Below the pieces are notes generated by a model. It had not been told where the DNA came from, did no database searches, and saw only the letters and a list, made by a program, of their open reading frames with translations. A stretch of DNA of 17,480 nt from an uncultured Lachnospiraceae bacterium (GTDB taxonomy: Bacteria > Bacillota > Clostridia > Lachnospirales > Lachnospiraceae), in the NCBI GenBank assembly GCA_910580195.1, contig CAJTWA010000065.1, positions 1 to 17,480 of the forward strand. The letters are read 5' to 3'. How positions within the stretch are numbered: position 1 is the stretch's first letter; the number at the start of each line of letters is the position of its first letter. Position numbers and translations under genes: made by a program. Below, piece after piece: positions 13,303 through 17,480 of this stretch.

Positions 13303-16287
13303 CTAATTTTTCTTTTTGGCCTTGTGTGGCTTTGGCTGCCCGGATGGCCTTCTGGAAGGGGTCCGGGCGGGTTTTGGGGCTTTTTGGGATGCGCTTGCTG
13401 CCTTTTTGATGGCGGCTGCGGCTTTTACTGCGGCGCTACCTGATTTTTTCACGGTTTCGGCTGCTTTTTTTGTGAGGATGGGCGCCTTGGAACATGCGGT
13501 TTTAGCTGCTTTTCCTGCCATGTAAGCGCCGATTTCCTTAAATTTATCTTCTGATTTCACCATCTTGGAACATTCTGGATGGTCCCGGTGGAGATGGATG
13601 GCGTCAAATGCACATTTGGTGGTGCAGACGCCGCAGCCGATGCATTTATTTTCATCTACCACGGACGCCCCGCAGCTTAGGCAGCGGCTTGCCTCCAGAT
13701 GGACCTGCTCTTCCGTCAAGGTTTTGCGGGCGTCCCGGAAGGAATGTCTGGAGCCGGCGGATAGATCCATTCCGGCTTCTTGGCGGCCAATGGTGTCATA
13801 GCCTTCCACTTTGATGTCCGTTTTGTCCAGTTCATGGAAATCCCGGCGGTTCCGGCCAATGGTTAAGCTGGTTCCCGGGTGCACATAGCGGTGCAGGGAA
13901 ACGGCTGCATTTTTCCCGGCTTCAATGGCGTCAATGACAAAGCTAGGGCCTGTGAAGACGTCCCCGCCTACGAAAATATCCGGCTCTGCGGTCTGGTAGG
14001 TGAGGGAATCTGCCGCCGGGTAATTCCCCTGCCTAAATTCCACCTTGCTCCCCTTAAGCAGCCCGCCCCACTCCACAGACTGGCCTACGGCAAAAATAAT
14101 ATGGCTGCACTCCACCGTCTTAAGGTGTTCCCCGTCATATTTGGGGTTGAATTTCCCTTCTGCGTCAAAGACGGAAATGCATTTCTGGAACACGGCGGCT
14201 GTTACGTTTCCTTCCGCATCCTTTAAGATTTCTTTTGGCCCCCAGCCATTTTCAATGGAAATCTGCTCTTCCAGCGTTTCCGCAATTTCCTCTTGGGAGG
14301 CTGGCATTTCTTCCCTTTGTTCCAAGCAGAACATTGCCACTTCTTCGCTGCCGAAGCGGCTGGCAGTCCTTGCGCAGTCCACGGCTACATTCCCGCCGCC
14401 GATGACAAGGGTTTTCCCGTTAAGCTTCTGGTCCTGGTCCTCGGTGGCACGGTGCAGGAAGGACACGGCAACGTCAACATTTGCAGCGTCCGCCCCGGGC
14501 AAATCTGGGAGTTTCCCGCCTTGGCAGCCGATTGCAATGTAAAATGCCCGATAGCCCTCTGCCCGAAGTTCCTCCAGCGTAATGTCTTTCCCTACTTCCA
14601 CCCCGCATTTGATTTCTGCCCCAAGCTGGCGGATCACTTCGATTTCCGCGTCGATGACGTCTTTTTCCAGCTTGTAGGAGGGGATTCCGTAAGTCATCAT
14701 CCCGCCCGGGCAATCATTTTTTTCAAATACGGTGGGCTTGTACCCTTTCGTGGCAAGGTAATAGGCGCAGGAAAGGCCTGCCGGCCCCGCCCCGATAATG
14801 GCGATTTTTTCCTCCCACTGGGAAAGGCGGTTGGATGCAATCACCACCGGAGGGATGTATCTGGTTTCTTCCTTCAAATCCTGTTCTGCAATGAATTTCT
14901 TGATGCTGTCAATGGCTACCGGCTGGTCGATGGTACCCCGGGTACAGGCCATCTCGCAGCGGCGGCTGCAGACCCGGCCGCAGATGGCTGGGAAGGGGTT
15001 ATCCTGCTTAATCAGGGCTAACGCCTCCTGATATTTGCCTTCCTTCGCCTTGCGGATATAACCCTGCACTGCGATGTGGGCTGGGCAGGCTGCTTTGCAG
15101 GGGGCCGTTCCGGTCCCATAGCAGTTAATCCGGTTGTTGTCCCGGTAATCCTCGTCGTAGTTCTCCTTGCCCCACACCAGCTTGTCCGGCAGCTCGTGCT
15201 TGGGGTATTCCACTTCCCTGCCATCCTTTTTGCACAGCTTCTGCCCCAATTTTACGGCTCCGGCCGGGCAGTATTCCACGCATTTGCCGCAGGCGACGCA
15301 CTTTTCTTTTTCCACCTTTGCGGTAAACGCGCTCCGGCTCATATTGGGGGTGTTAAAAAGCTGGGAAGTCCGCAATGCGTTGCAAATATTGACGTTGCAA
15401 TTGCAGATGCCGAAAATCTTATTTTCCCCATCAATATTCGTAATCTGGTGCACAAACCCGTTGTCCTCCGCTTTGCGGAAAATTTCCATGGCCTCCTCAT
15501 AAGTGACGTCGTGGCCTTTCCCAGTTTCCCGGCAGTAGTCTGCAAAATCCCCTACGCCGATGCACCAGTTCATCTCGTCATCCCCGCAGCCTTCCCCCAG
15601 CACTTGGCGGCTAATCCGGCAGGAGCATTGGCCTGCGCCGATGTGGCCTTCGTACTTTTTCAGCCAATAGGAAATGTGCTCTAAGTCGATGGTGCCGTTT
15701 TCCATGGAAATGGCCTGTTCCACCGGGATTACGTGCATGCCGATCCCTGCGCCCCCGGGCGGCACCATATGGGTAATCCCATCCAGCGGGATAAATGTCA
15801 TACGTTCAAAAAAGCTGGCTAAGGCCGGGTGCTCACGGAGCCGCTGGTTCCCCTCTGGGCCTTCCTCCATGTTGAAAAGCTCGGCGGAGCCGGGCACGAA
15901 CATAGGCAGGCAGTACCTGCGGTCCGTAGGCCCTGGGATGGCGCCGTAATGATCGTAATTGTTCCCATAATCGTATTCCAGAAGGCCAATATAGCTCATC
16001 TCGTCCAGCACTTTCTGGAAATGCTCTTTTTCTCCCTCTGTAATCTGGTTCAGTTCCCAGAGCTCCTCAATTTTGTAGTGGCGGCGCACCTTCATTTTCA
16101 GCGCAATGTCCGCCATTTCCTCCGTCACAATCTCAGCAAGCCCCCAATATTCCGGGTCGGCCACCGTAAGGCCTTTCAGCTTGTGCTTTGCAACGTCCGT
16201 GATTTTCCTGCCAAGCTTTAAGATTTTCTCGCTTGGCTGCTTGTCCCCCATATGGGGCGGGCGTACCGCTTTGCTCATTTGTGGCAT
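13303..16287 (-). CDS. Large Fe-S/FAD oxidoreductase, GltD/NfnB-like core with extra Fe-S domains and a basic tail
   Basis: 994 residues. 1-320: an N-terminal region with clustered cysteines (CSC 221-223, Cys234, Cys242, Cys252; CNC 295-297, Cys302). 330-341: a ferredoxin motif CVACGKCVEYCP. 390-470: the Fe-S cap of GltD-like proteins (CKAACP 397-402, CGRVCSRRCEMAC 436-448). 495-800: two Rossmann folds, FAD site GAGPAGLSCA (499-508) and NAD(P) site GGGNVAVDCA (630-639), then a second FAD contact VGGDVFTGP (773-781). 869-892: C-terminal cluster CLSC...CIGCGVCTTKC. 924-994: low-complexity Lys/Ala/Pro tail. It should move electrons between NAD(P)H and a ferredoxin-like carrier; the actual partners are unknown. 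ATG 16287 has AAGGAAGGGA upstream. hypA follows 25 bases after its stop. The core call is firm; the physiological role is not known. Confidence 0.9.
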   Translation of the reverse strand: MPQMSKAVRPPHMGDKQPSEKILKLGRKITDVAKHKLKGLTVADPEYWGLAEIVTEEMADIALKMKVRRHYKIEELWELNQITEGEKEHFQKVLDEMSYIGLLEYDYGNNYDHYGAIPGPTDRRYCLPMFVPGSAELFNMEEGPEGNQRLREHPALASFFERMTFIPLDGITHMVPPGGAGIGMHVIPVEQAISMENGTIDLEHISYWLKKYEGHIGAGQCSCRISRQVLGEGCGDDEMNWCIGVGDFADYCRETGKGHDVTYEEAMEIFRKAEDNGFVHQITNIDGENKIFGICNCNVNICNALRTSQLFNTPNMSRSAFTAKVEKEKCVACGKCVEYCPAGAVKLGQKLCKKDGREVEYPKHELPDKLVWGKENYDEDYRDNNRINCYGTGTAPCKAACPAHIAVQGYIRKAKEGKYQEALALIKQDNPFPAICGRVCSRRCEMACTRGTIDQPVAIDSIKKFIAEQDLKEETRYIPPVVIASNRLSQWEEKIAIIGAGPAGLSCAYYLATKGYKPTVFEKNDCPGGMMTYGIPSYKLEKDVIDAEIEVIRQLGAEIKCGVEVGKDITLEELRAEGYRAFYIAIGCQGGKLPDLPGADAANVDVAVSFLHRATEDQDQKLNGKTLVIGGGNVAVDCARTASRFGSEEVAMFCLEQREEMPASQEEIAETLEEQISIENGWGPKEILKDAEGNVTAAVFQKCISVFDAEGKFNPKYDGEHLKTVECSHIIFAVGQSVEWGGLLKGSKVEFRQGNYPAADSLTYQTAEPDIFVGGDVFTGPSFVIDAIEAGKNAAVSLHRYVHPGTSLTIGRNRRDFHELDKTDIKVEGYDTIGRQEAGMDLSAGSRHSFRDARKTLTEEQVHLEASRCLSCGASVVDENKCIGCGVCTTKCAFDAIHLHRDHPECSKMVKSEDKFKEIGAYMAGKAAKTACSKAPILTKKAAETVKKSGSAAVKAAAAIKKAASASQKAPKPARTPSRRPSGQPKPHKAKKKN

Positions 16288-16347
16288 AGTATCCCTTCCT
16301 TTCTCCTGAATCCCCCAATCTGTTCCCTTTGCTATTCCTTTTCATGC

Positions 16348-17391
16348 TTATCCCAGTTCCACGTGGTACCTGCATTTCTCCCTGCTGCCCATCTGGTACA
16401 TCTCATTCCATTCCGGCAATGGGAAAATCCCTTGGAACACGCCCCCTGCATACTCGCATGTCTTCCGGGACGCCGTATTTTCTGGGCTGCATGTAATGGT
16501 AACATAGCCCATCTGGTGCTTTTTTGCCAGTTCAAACAGCAGCAGGCAGGCTTTCCCTGCGTAATGGCGCCCCCGGTACGGCTCTTCCACTTCATAGCCT
16601 AAATTCCCGCCATAAAGAGTATTTTCGTTATGCCCCACCCGCAAGTCGCAGGTGCCCATTTTCCGGCCGTTTTTATCACAGATGGCAAAATAGTAGCAAG
16701 GCAGGTAGCCTTTTTCCTCGTCTGCCCCTGCTGTCCGCTCCAAGGTTAGCTTGATTTCATCGTTTTCTAGGAAACCTGTGTCTAAAAACTCTATTTCTTG
16801 GGACAATTGGCCCTTCTGGTTCCCTGCGGTGCAGTTCCCTTCCCCCAGCATCCGGACCATCTGGATTTCGTCCCGGTATGTGCCGTCTTTTAACCGGAAG
16901 GCACGGGGGCAGACGCCTGTCTTTTGGAACCCGAATTTTTCATAAAGGCGGATTGCCCTGAAATTGTCGGAAAACACCCCAAGCTCCACCTGCCCAAAGC
17001 CGTTTTCCTCCGCCTGCGCCAAGGCCGCCTTCACCATCTGGCTCCCCAGCCCAAGGCCGCTGTATTCCTGCAGGATGGAAATGCCAAAGCCGCACCTGTG
17101 CTGGCATTTCATCCAGTCCATTATCTTGAAAATCCCAGCGTCCCCTATGATGTTCCCGTCTAAAAATGCAGTCAGGTAAAATTCTTTTTCGCTGGCTTCC
17201 ATAGCTGCTATTTTTTCCTCTGTCTGGGCATAGCCGCCTTGGAACTCTTCTGGATACCTGACCATGAAATATGTTTCTCCGGAGGTGGCTTTCCTGTGTA
17301 GGAAAAGGGCTTTTGCGTCTTCTTTGGAGGCGCTTTTTAAGAGTACCTTACGGCCGTCTGTCAGGGGTGCTTGTGTTTCTTTCACTTTCAT
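16348..17391 (-). CDS. Protein with two fused GNAT acetyltransferase domains
   Basis: 347 residues. Domain 1 (about 15-182) has a full acetyl-CoA motif EYSGLGLGSQMVKAAL (109-124) and the typical ending NFRAIRLYEKFGFQKTG (143-159). Domain 2 (about 198-345) has EEPYRGRHYAGKACLLL (269-285) and CSPENTASRKTCEYAGG (301-317), closer to RimJ/RimL-like enzymes. Both cofactor sites look intact. Acceptors are unknown. ATG 17391 is preceded by AGGAGG 9 bases away. The next gene, the Fe-S flavoprotein, starts 60 bases downstream, so they may share a transcript. The remaining 89 bases to the window end hold no gene I can support. Confidence 0.9.
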   Translation of the reverse strand: MKVKETQAPLTDGRKVLLKSASKEDAKALFLHRKATSGETYFMVRYPEEFQGGYAQTEEKIAAMEASEKEFYLTAFLDGNIIGDAGIFKIMDWMKCQHRCGFGISILQEYSGLGLGSQMVKAALAQAEENGFGQVELGVFSDNFRAIRLYEKFGFQKTGVCPRAFRLKDGTYRDEIQMVRMLGEGNCTAGNQKGQLSQEIEFLDTGFLENDEIKLTLERTAGADEEKGYLPCYYFAICDKNGRKMGTCDLRVGHNENTLYGGNLGYEVEEPYRGRHYAGKACLLLFELAKKHQMGYVTITCSPENTASRKTCEYAGGVFQGIFPLPEWNEMYQMGSREKCRYHVELG

Positions 17392-17480
17392 GGGGTTTGT
17401 CCTCCTTCTGTACTATCATCACGCTAATTTAACCTGTTGTGCTAGATAAAAAATCAAAAGAACTCCAACAAAATATGCTA

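Noticed and set aside
12960..13443. Plus-strand frames opposite hypA and the flavoprotein tail
   Set aside because: They are reverse-strand images of genes with clear motifs on the minus strand.

Overview
The window looks like chromosomal DNA of a gut-type Firmicute, most likely Lachnospiraceae (Clostridia). Reasons: a proB / DUF896 / 5-formyl-THF cyclo-ligase / proA gene set, a SigV-RsiV type sigma/anti-sigma pair, a CmpB-family permease, an orphan hypA next to a large GltD-like iron-sulfur flavoprotein, Shine-Dalgarno sites of the AGGAGG type, and a bacterial group II intron. The genus cannot be fixed from sequence reading alone. Most genes are on the minus strand.

Layout. 1-327: the C-terminal part of an A/T-rich PIN-domain gene (plus strand). 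366-2217: a complete group II intron (minus strand) with a reverse transcriptase, sitting directly behind the T-tract of the terminator of the next gene. 2252-3838: a GNAT acetyltransferase followed by a membrane-anchored Mrr-type nuclease. 4014-5264: proA, with tandem repeats at both its 5' and 3' ends. 5507-5828: a compact locus that reads as a complete Fst/par-like type I toxin-antitoxin module: a 32-residue membrane peptide, a convergent antisense RNA, a shared terminator and a direct repeat covering the toxin start codon. 5870-7501: an ECF sigma factor and an RsiV-like anti-sigma factor on the plus strand. 7720-9413: 5-formyl-THF cyclo-ligase, a DUF896 protein and proB. 9572-12397: a CmpB-type membrane protein and a MATE exporter. 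12398-12932: a 535-base gene-free stretch holding a MATE promoter, G-rich DNA with a G-quadruplex motif, and a 180-base near-palindrome with 33-bp arms. 12933-16287: hypA and a 994-residue Fe-S/FAD oxidoreductase with a histone-H1-like tail. 16348-17391: a protein with two fused GNAT domains.

How it fits together. ProB and ProA catalyse consecutive steps of proline synthesis. Their genes lie on the same strand but are separated by the toxin-antitoxin locus and the sigma/anti-sigma pair, which are both on the opposite strand. This suggests that an ancestral proline/folate gene group was split by insertion. The SigV/RsiV pair has an ECF-type promoter in front of it and probably autoregulates. 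A second theme is that three minus-strand genes (the CmpB gene, the cyclo-ligase gene and proA) have their last codons and stop region copied in degenerate tandem arrays of 40-72 bases. Two more repeats lie at 5' gene ends. This boundary-duplication pattern and the par-like locus are the most unusual things in the window.
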